A stretch of 47,201 nt of DNA, taken from the NCBI GenBank assembly GCA_002708765.1, contig PAPD01000024.1, forward strand, positions 1-47,201. The letters are read 5' to 3'. Source of the stretch: Gammaproteobacteria bacterium (lineage in GTDB: Bacteria; Pseudomonadota; Gammaproteobacteria; Pseudomonadales; Azotimanducaceae). Positions 17,428-27,100 of the stretch are shown in pieces (positions within the stretch are counted from its first letter, which is position 1; each line of letters starts with the position of its first letter). Below the pieces are notes generated by a model that did no database searches, was not told the origin of the DNA, and saw nothing but the letters and a program-made list of their open reading frames with translations. Position numbers and translations under genes: made by a program.

Positions 17428-19509
17428 ATGAACAAAAACAACCCTCTAAGACTTGCCGTAGACATTGGTGGAACTTTTACCGATGTGGTGCTCGAAAAAC
17501 CTGATAAGGAAACAATTTCACATAAACTATTAACAAATCACGATAATCCGGAAGATAGCGTCCTGCTAGGGATCGAACTACTTTTAGATAAAGGAGGGCA
17601 CGTACCAGAGGAGGTCGGAGTAATAATCCATGGCACAACCTTGGCAACCAACGCACTTATTGAGAGGCGCGGTGCCAGGACCGCTTTCCTTACCACAAGA
17701 GGGCACCGAGACACTCTCGAGATAGCGCATGAAGAAAGATTCGAACAGTACGACATAGATATTGAACGTGCAAAACCACTGGTGCCTAGACATCTTCGCA
17801 TCCCGATAGAAGAAAGAATAGACCGAGATGGAAATGTTTTGATACCGCTCAATCCATCCAGCATTATCGACGCAATAAAAACGATAGATACCTATAAAAT
17901 CGAGAGTGTCGCGGTCGGATACCTGCACTCATATGTGAACCCGAGCCAGGAAGAAATGACCAGAAAACTTCTGACTAGCTACAGACCTGAACTAACCGTT
18001 TCATTGAGCTCCGAGGTTGCTCCAGAAATTAGAGAATATGAGAGATTTTCAACTACTGCATGCAATGCATATGTTCGACCTCTTATATCGACCTATCTCA
18101 ACAAAATGCACGAGGACCTTCAAAAAAAGGGACTCACTTGCCCATTTTTACTTATGACTTCCGGTGGGGGTCTGACTACTTTAGAAACAGCAAGCAAATT
18201 TCCTATTAGACTGGTCGAGTCAGGTCCGGCAGGAGGAGCTATATTAGCCAGCAAGATCGCCAAACAGCTATCTCAGGATTCTATTCTCTCATTCGATATG
18301 GGAGGTACCACCGCGAAATTATGTCTGATTGACAGAGGCAAACCGAGAATTTCTAGACAATTCGAAATAGACAGAAGCTACCGTTTCAAAAAAGGAAGTG
18401 GTCTTCCACTTAAAATTCCTGTGGTCGAAATGGTCGAAATTGGGGCAGGAGGAGGTTCAATTGCCAGGGTTGACAAAATGAATCGAATAAAAGTAGGGCC
18501 TGAAAGCGCCGGTTCAGATCCCGGGCCCTCTTGCTATGACCTAGGCGGAAAGAACCCGGCAGTTACCGATGCAGATTTACTGCTTGGCAAGATCGTTTCG
18601 AGCAAGTTTCCTTTCGATCTTAGCATAAAAAACTCTGAGAATTCGATAGCCAAAAATATTTGCGAGAAGTTAAACATTTCAGAGGTCGACGCGGCCTACG
18701 GCATTACGGAGGTGGTTGATGAGAATATGGCTAATGCCGCTCGGGCACACGCGACCGAATATGGATTAGATATAAGCCTAAGAGACCTGGTAGCATTTGG
18801 TGGCTCCGCGCCAATGCATGCAGCGCGGCTGGGTGAGAAATTAAATGCAAAGCGTATATTGATTCCAAAAAATGCCGCTGTTGGGTCGGCTTTAGGGTTT
18901 CTGCTCGCTTCTTCCTCCTATGAAGTTGTTCGCAGCAGACGAATGAACCTTGAAAATTTTGATTCCGACGAAATCAACAAGGTTTATAAGGATATGAGAA
19001 AGGAAGCTTTTTCAATAATCGATCAAGCTGCGCCCGGGGCAAAACTTCGAGAAACCAGACAAGCAAGTATGCGCTACTGTGGTCAGGGTCACGAACTGAA
19101 CATCACCATACCTAATAAAATCCTAACTAGAGAAAATAGCAAAGAACTCAGAAACTTATTTGAATCGGAGTATATGAAACTATACGGGTACGGTATTGAA
19201 AGGGTAAATATTGAGGTACTCTCCTGGAGTCTCACGCTTATGGAGGATATCGATCTTTTGCTCCCGGAATATAAGGCTAGAGAAAAGACATCTCTTCCTG
19301 AACCCTCATTTCATCAAAGATTCTTCGATATCGACAACAAAGAATTTATAGATATTCCTGTCTATGAGCGCGAACTAATCGATCCCAGTAATATTATTGA
19401 GGGACCTGCGCTCGTGACAGAAAAACAAACCACTACCGTATTGCCAACCGGCTTTAATCTCCATGTAGATAAGCTGGGAAATATAGTGATGGAAAAGAAA
19501 AATGCCTGA
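17428..19509 (+). CDS. hyuA: Hydantoinase/oxoprolinase A subunit
   Basis: The 693-residue protein begins with VDIGGTFTDVVLE, the phosphate-binding motif of the ASKHA fold, followed by IIHGTTLATNALIERRGA. In the middle are LLMTSGGGL, ESGPAGGA, LSFDMGGTTAK and EIGAGGGSIA, which form the ATP site of N-methylhydantoinase A, acetone carboxylase beta and 5-oxoprolinase. These enzymes use ATP to open cyclic amides or carboxylate ketones, and need a B subunit. The B gene overlaps its end by 8 nt. No Shine-Dalgarno is visible before the ATG. It is divergent from pyrD. Whether the substrate is a hydantoin, 5-oxoproline or another lactam cannot be decided. Confidence 0.93.
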   Translation: MNKNNPLRLAVDIGGTFTDVVLEKPDKETISHKLLTNHDNPEDSVLLGIELLLDKGGHVPEEVGVIIHGTTLATNALIERRGARTAFLTTRGHRDTLEIAHEERFEQYDIDIERAKPLVPRHLRIPIEERIDRDGNVLIPLNPSSIIDAIKTIDTYKIESVAVGYLHSYVNPSQEEMTRKLLTSYRPELTVSLSSEVAPEIREYERFSTTACNAYVRPLISTYLNKMHEDLQKKGLTCPFLLMTSGGGLTTLETASKFPIRLVESGPAGGAILASKIAKQLSQDSILSFDMGGTTAKLCLIDRGKPRISRQFEIDRSYRFKKGSGLPLKIPVVEMVEIGAGGGSIARVDKMNRIKVGPESAGSDPGPSCYDLGGKNPAVTDADLLLGKIVSSKFPFDLSIKNSENSIAKNICEKLNISEVDAAYGITEVVDENMANAARAHATEYGLDISLRDLVAFGGSAPMHAARLGEKLNAKRILIPKNAAVGSALGFLLASSSYEVVRSRRMNLENFDSDEINKVYKDMRKEAFSIIDQAAPGAKLRETRQASMRYCGQGHELNITIPNKILTRENSKELRNLFESEYMKLYGYGIERVNIEVLSWSLTLMEDIDLLLPEYKAREKTSLPEPSFHQRFFDIDNKEFIDIPVYERELIDPSNIIEGPALVTEKQTTTVLPTGFNLHVDKLGNIVMEKKNA

Positions 19510-21169
19510 ATTACCTTTTTCACTAAAGAACCAGATAATCTGGGATCGTCTGATAGCTATAGTCGAAGATCAAGCCCAAGCTCTTGTTAGAACAGCTTTT
19601 TCAACAACCGTAAGAGAGGCTGGGGATCTTTCCGCGGGGCTGTTCGATAGTAAGGGAAGAATGCTAGCTCAGGCAATCACCGGCACCCCAGGTCACGTCA
19701 ACGCGATGGCAGCAAGCGTAACATTTTTTCTGGATAAATTTCCGCTCGAATCGCTAAGAAAAGGAGATGTATTACTAACAAATGATCCGTGGCTAGGCAC
19801 CGGGCACTTAAACGACTTTACAGTGGTGACTCCGGTATTCAATGACAATACTGCAATCGGTGTTTTTGCAGCGACATCCCACATCGCCGACGTCGGGGGT
19901 CTCGGGTTCGGTGCAGACGGAAAACAAGTGTATGAAGAAGGCATTAATCTTCCGATCGGTTATCTGTTCGAAGAGGGGAAAATAAACGAGACCCTTATAT
20001 CGATCCTGAGAACTAATGTACGTGATCCGGATGCTGCGGAAGGAGATCTTTACTCGCTCGCTTCATGCAACAAGTTAGCAACCGATCGGCTTCTTGAAAC
20101 AATGAAAGAGTTTTCCTTGGAGAATCTCGAAGAAATAGCCGATATCATAATCAACAGATCAGAGAATGCGATGCTAGCAGAAATTCGTCAGCTTCCCGAA
20201 GGATCATGGAAAAATTCGATGCGCATAGACGGCTATGATGATCCCATCGACCTTAATTGCGAAGTTTCCATATCTCACAGAGGAATCACGATCGACTGGA
20301 AAGGGACTTCTAGCAAAAAACCGAAGGGCATCAACGTTCCCCTGACCTATGCCCAAGCTTATTCATCTTTTGGAGTCAGGTGTGTTGTAGGAAACGACAT
20401 ACCTAATAACAGCGGTTCACTAAGCCCGATCACAGTGAACGCTCCCTACGGGTGTATCTTAAATGCGCCCAGACCCGCCGCGGTATCAGCAAGGCATACT
20501 ATTGGTCAAATGCTTCCAGATGTCGTTCTCGGCGCTCTAGACACAGTAGTAAAATCAGGAGTAATTGCCGAGGGCGCCGCTTGTCTATATGGACCAGTGT
20601 TTTATGGAGGTAAAGATTTTATTTTAAACAGCTCAAGTAAATCCTTTGTGATGAATGCATTTTATACTGGAGGAACTGGCGCTCGCCCAGAAAAGGATGG
20701 GTTATCCTGTACTGCATTCCCATCCGGTGTTAGAGGCACGCCGGTGGAGATCACTGAAAATACTTCGCCAATGTTGATTTTGAAAAAAGAATACAGGACA
20801 GGTTCGGGAGGCATTGGAAAATATCGAGGGGGTCTAGGACAGATAATCGAATTCACTCACCTAAACAAGGAATCATTCTTCGTTTCTAAAATGTTTGACC
20901 GGATAAAACATCCCCCCAGAGGTCGGCGTGGTGGCCATGACGGCGAGAATGCGAAAGTGTACTTGAAACATGGCAAACCAATAAATGGAATGGGAAGAGA
21001 ATTGATTGAAGGAGGAATGACGCTTGTCCTAGAAACTGCCGGAGGGGGTGGACTAGGAAATCCCGATATGCGAGATCCCGAATCAGTAGAAAACGACAAA
21101 AGAGCTGAATTAATTAGGACAGGAATATTCAGCCGAGTAATAAGAGTAATCAAAGAGCTATTGGTTTAA
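19502..21169 (+). CDS. hyuB: Hydantoinase/oxoprolinase B subunit
   Basis: This 555-residue partner has the HyuB signatures: a start with IWDRLIAIVEDQAQALVRTAFS, REAGDLSAGLFD, GTPGHVNAM, LTNDPWLGTGHLNDF, and a C-terminal part with RTGSGGIGKYRGGLGQ and AGGGGLGNP. Its ATG lies inside the last codons of hyuA in another frame, so the two subunits are produced together. It acts with HyuA in ATP-dependent opening of cyclic amides in the cytoplasm. The slightly long length (other HyuB are often about 520-580) is normal. It ends 60 nt before the convergent P450 gene; I see no hairpin terminator between them. Confidence 0.93.
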   Translation: MPELPFSLKNQIIWDRLIAIVEDQAQALVRTAFSTTVREAGDLSAGLFDSKGRMLAQAITGTPGHVNAMAASVTFFLDKFPLESLRKGDVLLTNDPWLGTGHLNDFTVVTPVFNDNTAIGVFAATSHIADVGGLGFGADGKQVYEEGINLPIGYLFEEGKINETLISILRTNVRDPDAAEGDLYSLASCNKLATDRLLETMKEFSLENLEEIADIIINRSENAMLAEIRQLPEGSWKNSMRIDGYDDPIDLNCEVSISHRGITIDWKGTSSKKPKGINVPLTYAQAYSSFGVRCVVGNDIPNNSGSLSPITVNAPYGCILNAPRPAAVSARHTIGQMLPDVVLGALDTVVKSGVIAEGAACLYGPVFYGGKDFILNSSSKSFVMNAFYTGGTGARPEKDGLSCTAFPSGVRGTPVEITENTSPMLILKKEYRTGSGGIGKYRGGLGQIIEFTHLNKESFFVSKMFDRIKHPPRGRRGGHDGENAKVYLKHGKPINGMGRELIEGGMTLVLETAGGGGLGNPDMRDPESVENDKRAELIRTGIFSRVIRVIKELLV

Positions 21170-21229
21170 GAAATCTCCATATAAAAGCTCACCTTTATCA
21201 ACTATAGCAACCCACAGACAATCCCTTGG

Positions 21230-22474
21230 CTAATTTCTAATAATAACTGGCAGGTGCGAATAGCCTTTAACAAAGCTGGAGTTAACCATCGTCACTTCTC
21301 CTACCATTTCTATTTTATTGAACCGCTTTAGAATCTCCTCCCATAAAACCCTGAGCTGCATTTCTGCCAGACGGTTTCCCATACAACGATGAATTCCGAA
21401 ACCGAATGAAAGATGCTTTCGTGCATCTTTTCTGTCTATAAGAAAACTATCCGCGTTTGAGATGGCAGAACTATCTCTGTTACCAGACACATACCACATC
21501 AAAACCTTATCTCCCTTCTTTATTTTTTGTCCGCTGAGAAGAGTATCTTTCAGTGCCGTTCTTCGCATATAGGCGAGCGGGGTCTGATAACGGATTATTT
21601 CGGACACCATATTGGGAATTAATTTGTGGTTATCTCTTAATTTCTGGTACTCAGCAGGATTCTCATTCAGAAACTTTATTCCACCAGAAATAGAGTTCCG
21701 AGTAGTGTCATTCCCTCCCACAATCAATAGAATAAGGTTTCCCAAATACTCGACCGGATCCATGTTTTTGGTTGATTCTCCGTGGGCTAGCATGGAAACA
21801 AGATCATTCTTCGGTGGAGAGTTCACTCTTTCGTTCCATAATCCAGTAAAATACTCCAGACACTCTATCAACTCAGCGCGCCTTTGGTCTTCGCTCTCGA
21901 TAATTCCTGATTGCTCATCTGCAGTCGCCACATCTGACCACCGTGTAAGCTTTCGTCTGTCTTCGAACGGAAAATCAAACAAGGTCGCCAACATCTGGGT
22001 AGTCAGCTCGATACTGACCTTGTCGGCCCAGTTAAATTCCTGGTTTCTTGGCAAAGAATCCAGGATATCTGAGACTCTTTTGCGAATGGTGCTTTCCATT
22101 GTTGCCAGGTTAGAGGGCCCTACTACTGAACTAACTTCTTTACGCTGGCGATCATGTTTTGGCGGATCCATTGCTATAAACATCGGAAGAGGAAATTCTT
22201 CGTCCTGGTCGTTCGCAGTAATAGATCCTTCTGAAGAATAAGTCTGCGGATCAGTGTCTACTGCCATGATGTCATCATAGCGAGTAACATTCCAAAAAGA
22301 ACCGACCACCTCATGATCTCGCTGATAATGAACGGGGGCCTCTTTTCTGAGGCGTTCGAATATTTTTACGTGGAAATCGTTATGAAACAAATGTGGATCC
22401 ACAAGATCGATATCCGAAAGCGCAATCGTGTCGGGGTCCATAGTTTTCCACTCTTGCTCTAATACTTCACTCAA
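21230..22474 (-). CDS. Cytochrome P450, CYP153-type alkane/fatty acid hydroxylase
   Basis: The 414-residue P450 has the I-helix GGNDTTR at 253-259, ExxR at 292-295 and the heme loop FGFGIHRCMGNRLAE with Cys364. Segments MFIAMDPPKHDRQR, IPNMVSEIIRYQTPLAYMRR and DRKDARKHLSFGFG closely resemble CYP153A proteins, which hydroxylate the terminal carbon of alkanes or fatty acids. CYP153 enzymes need a ferredoxin and ferredoxin reductase; none lies in this window. The start is TTG 22474 with GGGAG 7 nt upstream, better than ATG 22441, which would lose conserved N-terminal sequence. It follows the PQQ alcohol dehydrogenase by 82 nt on the same strand, so the alcohol made could be oxidised by that enzyme. 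Confidence 0.92.
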   Translation of the reverse strand: MSEVLEQEWKTMDPDTIALSDIDLVDPHLFHNDFHVKIFERLRKEAPVHYQRDHEVVGSFWNVTRYDDIMAVDTDPQTYSSEGSITANDQDEEFPLPMFIAMDPPKHDRQRKEVSSVVGPSNLATMESTIRKRVSDILDSLPRNQEFNWADKVSIELTTQMLATLFDFPFEDRRKLTRWSDVATADEQSGIIESEDQRRAELIECLEYFTGLWNERVNSPPKNDLVSMLAHGESTKNMDPVEYLGNLILLIVGGNDTTRNSISGGIKFLNENPAEYQKLRDNHKLIPNMVSEIIRYQTPLAYMRRTALKDTLLSGQKIKKGDKVLMWYVSGNRDSSAISNADSFLIDRKDARKHLSFGFGIHRCMGNRLAEMQLRVLWEEILKRFNKIEMVGEVTMVNSSFVKGYSHLPVIIRN

Positions 22475-22556
22475 GCTGCTTCTCCCTTGCGAAATTTTCC
22501 TTTCAGCACACCTAGCTAAAGTACCATATTAACATCTAGTAATATGAACTCTATTT

Positions 22557-24785
22557 CTATTTGTATTCAAATTGACTCTTTTTGAGCCGATGGGCTTCGG
22601 TAATAACGTACTGATGAACTGCTCGACTATCTTCTTTAGTAAGCGAACCAGCGAAACTTACCATACCGCGATCTTTCAGGATGCCACCTAAAACAATATC
22701 TTCAAAAACCAGATGCTTCCCGGGGACAAGGTATCTCAAATCAGGAATTACACCTCCTGAACGAACCCCCGGTCCATGACAAACACCACAATATTTGTGA
22801 TACATGAACTTTCCGTGCGCTATTTCTTCATCGCCCGCTTCGATCTCTGGTAACTGAGGAACAATAGCGACCGAATCCATGACAGGAGGAAGATTCACAT
22901 TCCCATCTAGCTTATAAGTGAGAATCCGGCCCCTGGGTTTCAATTTATAATCCTCCGCAGCGCCGGCTGTAAGAGCAAAAGCTCCTCCCCAACCCGCTAC
23001 GATCGCAATATACTGTTCTCCATCTATTTCGTAAGAAATAGGCGGAGCAATAGCACCTGTCTGCGTTTCCGAAGACCAAAGTTGTTCCCCCGTATCCGCT
23101 CTATACGCTACAAAATAACCCGCCGAATTACCTTGAAATATCAAGTTACCTGCAGTTGATAACATTCCACCATTCCAGGTTCCAGCATGTTGTATTCGCC
23201 ATATTTCTTTTTGTTCAACAGGGTCCCAGGCAGAAACAAAGCCACGCAGTAATCCATCTACCTTAGAATCTACATCCTTATCACCAGTAGGCATTCCGAG
23301 CCGCCAATCATTGGCGAGATTCCATCGTCCTTCTTCATATGTAAAACCAGGTTCATTTCCATAGCCAAAGGGCATATCCAGGGCAGGAATGTAAACATAA
23401 CCAGTGTCGGGGCTATATGACATAGGGTGCCAATTGTGCCCCCCCAAAGGCCCCGGTTTATGATAGGCAGCCTCGATTTCACCTGCCGACATGCCTTTAA
23501 GGGCGGCGATTTGTTCCTCCAGCGGCAAATCCACCAGAGGATTACTAACCTGATAACGAGCATTCTCGGTTTCAACAGGCCTGCCACTTTCAGGATCAAC
23601 GTGACTCGCCCAGGTTACAGGAACATATTTTTTCGCGGAGATAAATTCACCCGTAACTCTATCTAGGACGTAGAAGAACCCATTTTTTGGGGCTTGCAGA
23701 ATGACCTTTCTCAACTCACCATCAATTTCGAGTTCGGCCAGAATCATGTGCTGCGTCGCAGTGTAATCCCAAGTATCACCTGGAGTCGTCTGGTAGTGCC
23801 ATATGTATTCTCCGGTATCCGGATTAAGGGCAACAATCGACGAAAGAAAAAGATTATCTCCGCCGCCAGGGCTGCGAACAGTCTGATTCCAGGGTGAACC
23901 ATTCCCTACACCAATGTATAGATAATTCAGCTCCGGATCATAGGCCATCGAATCCCATACTGTACCGCCACCACCCATCGTCCACCACCTTCCCGTCCAG
24001 GTCTTGGCCGCGTCTTCCATAGTTTTTGATTCGGGAGGATTAGCCGGATCTCCGGGGACTGTGAAAAACCTCCATAGCTCCTCTCCGGTAGCATGGTCAT
24101 ATGCAGTAACATAGCCTCGAACTCCATACTCTGCACCACCGTTTCCGATGATCACCTTATCTTTTATAACTCTAGGAGCACCTGTAATAGTGTAAGGTTT
24201 GGAGCGATCAATCGTATTCACTGACCATGACTCTTCGCCCGTTAAAGCATCAATCGCAATCAAACGTCCATCTATTGTTCCTACGAAGACACGGCCTTTC
24301 CAGACAGCGACTCCACGATTGACCACATCGCAACAGGCATTCGCGCCCCAACTCTTGGGAACTTTGGGATCGTATTTCCAGATTAGTTCCCCGGTTCTAG
24401 CATCATTGGCAAACACAATGCTCCAGGAGCCGGAAGTATACATAACCCCGTCTACTACTATAGGCGAGGCCTCAAGACCTCTGTCTGTTCCCGTATCATA
24501 AAACCATGCTAATCCAAGCTGATTCGCGTTCTCCGCATTTACCTGCATTAGCGGACTGAAACGCTGTTCATCATACGTCCTTGCATGAGAAAGCCAGCTA
24601 CCGGGTTCCTTGTCAGCATTCACTATTCGCTCGCCATCGACAAACGCTACCCCTTTGTTTTTAACCGCGACCTTATTAACATCCGAAAACTCGGTATATT
24701 GCTCGCCGAAAAAAAACCAAGAACCTAGAAAATAACCTAAACCCAAAGTTAGGATAAAAAGAAAAAAAGTCCTCATTTTTGACAC
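22557..24785 (-). CDS. PQQ-dependent quinohemoprotein alcohol dehydrogenase
   Basis: The 742-residue protein is a type II-like alcohol dehydrogenase. It has an N-terminal hydrophobic anchor or signal (residues 5-26) and an eight-bladed propeller with the vicinal Cys151-Cys152 pair near PQQ. The repeated tryptophan-docking segments TGELIWKYDP and TGEELWRFF are visible, and the C-terminal cytochrome c domain has CGVCH at about 666-670 and a likely Met ligand in RGMVSFAG. It oxidises primary alcohols in the periplasm and passes electrons to the respiratory chain. GTG 24785 has AGGGA about 10 nt upstream; ATG 24776 is an alternative. Situated just upstream of the CYP153-like gene, it may act on the hydroxylated product. 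PQQ synthesis genes are not in the window. Confidence 0.93.
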   Translation of the reverse strand: MSKMRTFFLFILTLGLGYFLGSWFFFGEQYTEFSDVNKVAVKNKGVAFVDGERIVNADKEPGSWLSHARTYDEQRFSPLMQVNAENANQLGLAWFYDTGTDRGLEASPIVVDGVMYTSGSWSIVFANDARTGELIWKYDPKVPKSWGANACCDVVNRGVAVWKGRVFVGTIDGRLIAIDALTGEESWSVNTIDRSKPYTITGAPRVIKDKVIIGNGGAEYGVRGYVTAYDHATGEELWRFFTVPGDPANPPESKTMEDAAKTWTGRWWTMGGGGTVWDSMAYDPELNYLYIGVGNGSPWNQTVRSPGGGDNLFLSSIVALNPDTGEYIWHYQTTPGDTWDYTATQHMILAELEIDGELRKVILQAPKNGFFYVLDRVTGEFISAKKYVPVTWASHVDPESGRPVETENARYQVSNPLVDLPLEEQIAALKGMSAGEIEAAYHKPGPLGGHNWHPMSYSPDTGYVYIPALDMPFGYGNEPGFTYEEGRWNLANDWRLGMPTGDKDVDSKVDGLLRGFVSAWDPVEQKEIWRIQHAGTWNGGMLSTAGNLIFQGNSAGYFVAYRADTGEQLWSSETQTGAIAPPISYEIDGEQYIAIVAGWGGAFALTAGAAEDYKLKPRGRILTYKLDGNVNLPPVMDSVAIVPQLPEIEAGDEEIAHGKFMYHKYCGVCHGPGVRSGGVIPDLRYLVPGKHLVFEDIVLGGILKDRGMVSFAGSLTKEDSRAVHQYVITEAHRLKKSQFEYK

Positions 24786-24829
24786 ACCATCAGATCTTCC
24801 CTGACCAAATCCTACTCCAGCAACAGCCT

Positions 24830-25042
24830 TCAGACAATGGGAACAATTGAACAGGTTCCGCCTTCATCATCAAAGGTTATTTCTACTTCTGCCGACCTAA
24901 GCTGCCTAAGAACATCCTCTTTTTTTTGTTCAAGAGAAACCTCATGCAAACCATATTCCGTACCTTCTCTCAGAACATACTCTTCGATAATACCATCTAA
25001 TGCAGCCTCAGAGAGCTGTTCCCATGGGATAATCATCGCCAT
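24830..25042 (-). CDS. yheU: YheU family protein (UPF0270)
   Basis: This 70-residue protein matches the small YheU family throughout: an IIPWEQLSEAALDGIIEEYV start, then VLREGTEYG, LEQKKEDVLRQL, and an acidic C-terminal half. The function of the family is unknown. It has no signal peptide or membrane segment. It lies 127 nt after ttcA and 44 nt before the PQQ dehydrogenase on the same strand, so it may be read in a common transcript. The match to the family at this length is good evidence for a real gene. Confidence 0.88.
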   Translation of the reverse strand: MAMIIPWEQLSEAALDGIIEEYVLREGTEYGLHEVSLEQKKEDVLRQLRSAEVEITFDDEGGTCSIVPIV

Positions 25043-25169
25043 ACCTTACTTGCACTAATTGTCCGGCTATTAATCACAAGAACTAGCTTTTTCACGAAAC
25101 AGATCCAAACGATATCGTTACAAACATTCTGTCCGGATTCCCTGAAAACTTCTTCGAAAATCTAACCGT

Positions 25170-26006
25170 TCATACATCTGGTAAACCCTCTTCATTTAAT
25201 TCCAGTAATGATATTTTTTCTTTACTATTCGAAACTGCCTTGAAATCGAACATCGCTTCATCCATAAGATGAGAAGGAACTATCGACTGAATCGATCGAA
25301 AAATTGATTCGATTCTTCCGGGATGCTCCCTGTCCCAAGACTGCAACATTTTTTTTAACGCTACTCGTTGCAAATTATCTTGGGATCCACACAGATTGCA
25401 GGGGATAATCGGAAATTCAATGATTTCAGCATATCTGGCGATATCTTTCTCACGACAGTATGCCAACGGCCTTATCAAAATATTTTCGCCATCATCGCTC
25501 AAAAGTTTGGGTGGCATCGCCTTCATCTTTCCGCCGTAGAACATGTTAAGAAACAGAGTCTCTAAAATATCGTCCCGATGGTGTCCCAGTGCTATCTTCG
25601 AAAAACCCTGCTCTCTAGCGTAACGATAGATTATTCCTCTTCTGAATCTCGAGCACCAACCGCAATAAGTTTTTCCCGAAGGAACCATATTCTTTACCAA
25701 AGAGTAGGTATCTTCTTCAACCACCACATATTCAACATTTTTCTGTTTAAAGTATTCCGGCAAAACATCTGCAGGGAATCCGGGCTGTTTTTGATCCAGA
25801 TTAAAAGCAAATATCTCGAAATTTATCGGTGCATGTTGCCGAAGACCAAGTAGAATATCGAGCATGGTAAATGAATCCTTCCCTCCAGAAACACAAACCA
25901 TTACACGGTCACCGTCTTTGATCATATCAAAATCAGAGATGGCTCTAGCCACACTTCGTTTAAGTTTTTTCTGTAGTTTGATTTTTTCAGTTCTTGAACT
26001 AGCCAT
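25170..26006 (-). CDS. ttcA: tRNA 2-thiocytidine(32) synthetase TtcA
   Basis: The 278-residue enzyme thiolates cytidine 32 in tRNAs. It has the PP-loop SGGKDS at residues 40-45 for ATP, the first cysteine pair CGWC at 115-118 and the second in CNLC at 203-206, which bind the iron-sulfur cluster. [11 protein letters not shown] is also typical. It is cytoplasmic. The gene is divergent from the polysaccharide deacetylase (starts only 41 nt apart). Length and motifs fit the gammaproteobacterial form. Confidence 0.95.
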   Translation of the reverse strand: MASSRTEKIKLQKKLKRSVARAISDFDMIKDGDRVMVCVSGGKDSFTMLDILLGLRQHAPINFEIFAFNLDQKQPGFPADVLPEYFKQKNVEYVVVEEDTYSLVKNMVPSGKTYCGWCSRFRRGIIYRYAREQGFSKIALGHHRDDILETLFLNMFYGGKMKAMPPKLLSDDGENILIRPLAYCREKDIARYAEIIEFPIIPCNLCGSQDNLQRVALKKMLQSWDREHPGRIESIFRSIQSIVPSHLMDEAMFDFKAVSNSKEKISLLELNEEGLPDV

Positions 26007-26046
26007 TATTTACCTGACCAATAAATTTTCATGCTTTTATGCTCCA

Positions 26047-27078
26047 ATGAGATCTCTATCAGGAAAAATCGTATTCCTTTTTATCCTTGTTCTACCAGGG
26101 AAATCTCTAGGAGGAGTCGTACTGCTTTATCATCATGTTGCAAACAACACCCCCGCGATAACCAGCATCAAAATCGAACAGTTTGAAATGCACTTGAAGA
26201 CCATTGAGGAACAAGGCTTTGAAGTCCTTTCTCTTGAGGAACTGACCCGAAACTCAATTCAAAGATTTTCTCTCGACAAACAATTAGCCATAACATTTGA
26301 CGACGGTTACAAGGACATAATAACTAACGCTTTTCCTCTTTTAAAGAAACGAGGCTGGCCTTTTACCGTATTTGTTTCGACAAAATATATAGGTATCAGT
26401 AAAAGCTATCTTACCTGGGCAGATCTTGCTTATCTAAAAGAAAACGGCGCGACCATAAGTAACCATACTCACACTCACACTCACCTTGTCAGAAAGAAGG
26501 ATCAGGAAACCCATGAAGAATGGAAAAATCGGATTAAATCAGAAATTCTAACGGCACAAAGAATATTGGAATCGAAGGGCTACCTATCCAGATCTTTTGC
26601 CTACCCCTATGGAGAATACAACCCCGAAATACTTAAAATCATAAGTGAGATGGACCTGATTGGGTTCGGGCAACAGAGCGGAGCCATTGGACCCGGATCA
26701 AACCAGCTAATACTTCCGAGATTCCCATTAGCGGGTGCCTATACCGGCATCAGGGCTTTAAAAGACAAAGCCGGAAGTCTCGCTATGCCTTTAAAGCCTA
26801 ACTCACGGAATCCGTTGATCACTGATGATTTTTTTCCACCCATGACTCTAGAATTCACCTGGCCCGATCTGGCCTTTCAAAACCTTAACTGTTTCGGTCC
26901 AGGTGGACTAATGAACCTGAATAAAATTTCTCCCAACTCCTTTGTTGTAACTCCAAAAAAAGAACTACCTGTAGGTCGCTCACGATACAATTGTACGCTC
27001 CCATACAAAAATCGCTATTTCTGGTTCTCCCAGTTATGGATTAGAAAGCAAGTCGACGGGTCCTGGTATCAGGAATAA
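26047..27078 (+). CDS. Secreted polysaccharide deacetylase (PgaB/NodB-like domain)
   Basis: The 343-residue product begins with a signal peptide (MRSLSGKIVFLFILVLPG), then VVLLYHHVA, the opening of PgaB/IcaB-type deacetylases. The NodB metal motifs are TFDDGY at 83-88 (catalytic base and metal Asp), a histidine-rich NHTHTHTHL at 139-147 and AYPYGEYN near 185. These enzymes remove N-acetyl groups from beta-linked GlcNAc polymers. The frame is open further upstream to 25864, but that part overlaps ttcA on the other strand and the signal peptide decides ATG 26047. The C-terminal 110 residues do not resemble the PgaB glycoside hydrolase domain. No polysaccharide synthase lies near. It ends 22 nt from convergent ybbP. 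Confidence 0.88.
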   Translation: MRSLSGKIVFLFILVLPGKSLGGVVLLYHHVANNTPAITSIKIEQFEMHLKTIEEQGFEVLSLEELTRNSIQRFSLDKQLAITFDDGYKDIITNAFPLLKKRGWPFTVFVSTKYIGISKSYLTWADLAYLKENGATISNHTHTHTHLVRKKDQETHEEWKNRIKSEILTAQRILESKGYLSRSFAYPYGEYNPEILKIISEMDLIGFGQQSGAIGPGSNQLILPRFPLAGAYTGIRALKDKAGSLAMPLKPNSRNPLITDDFFPPMTLEFTWPDLAFQNLNCFGPGGLMNLNKISPNSFVVTPKKELPVGRSRYNCTLPYKNRYFWFSQLWIRKQVDGSWYQE

Positions 27079-27100
27079 TTCACTACTCTTTTAAAAGAAA

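Noticed and set aside
21612-22241. 209-codon plus-strand frame
   Set aside because: It is antisense to the P450 gene, which has all P450 motifs; the antisense product resembles no family I know.
25864-26046. Longer N-terminus of the polysaccharide deacetylase
   Set aside because: The extension is antisense to ttcA and would bury the signal peptide.
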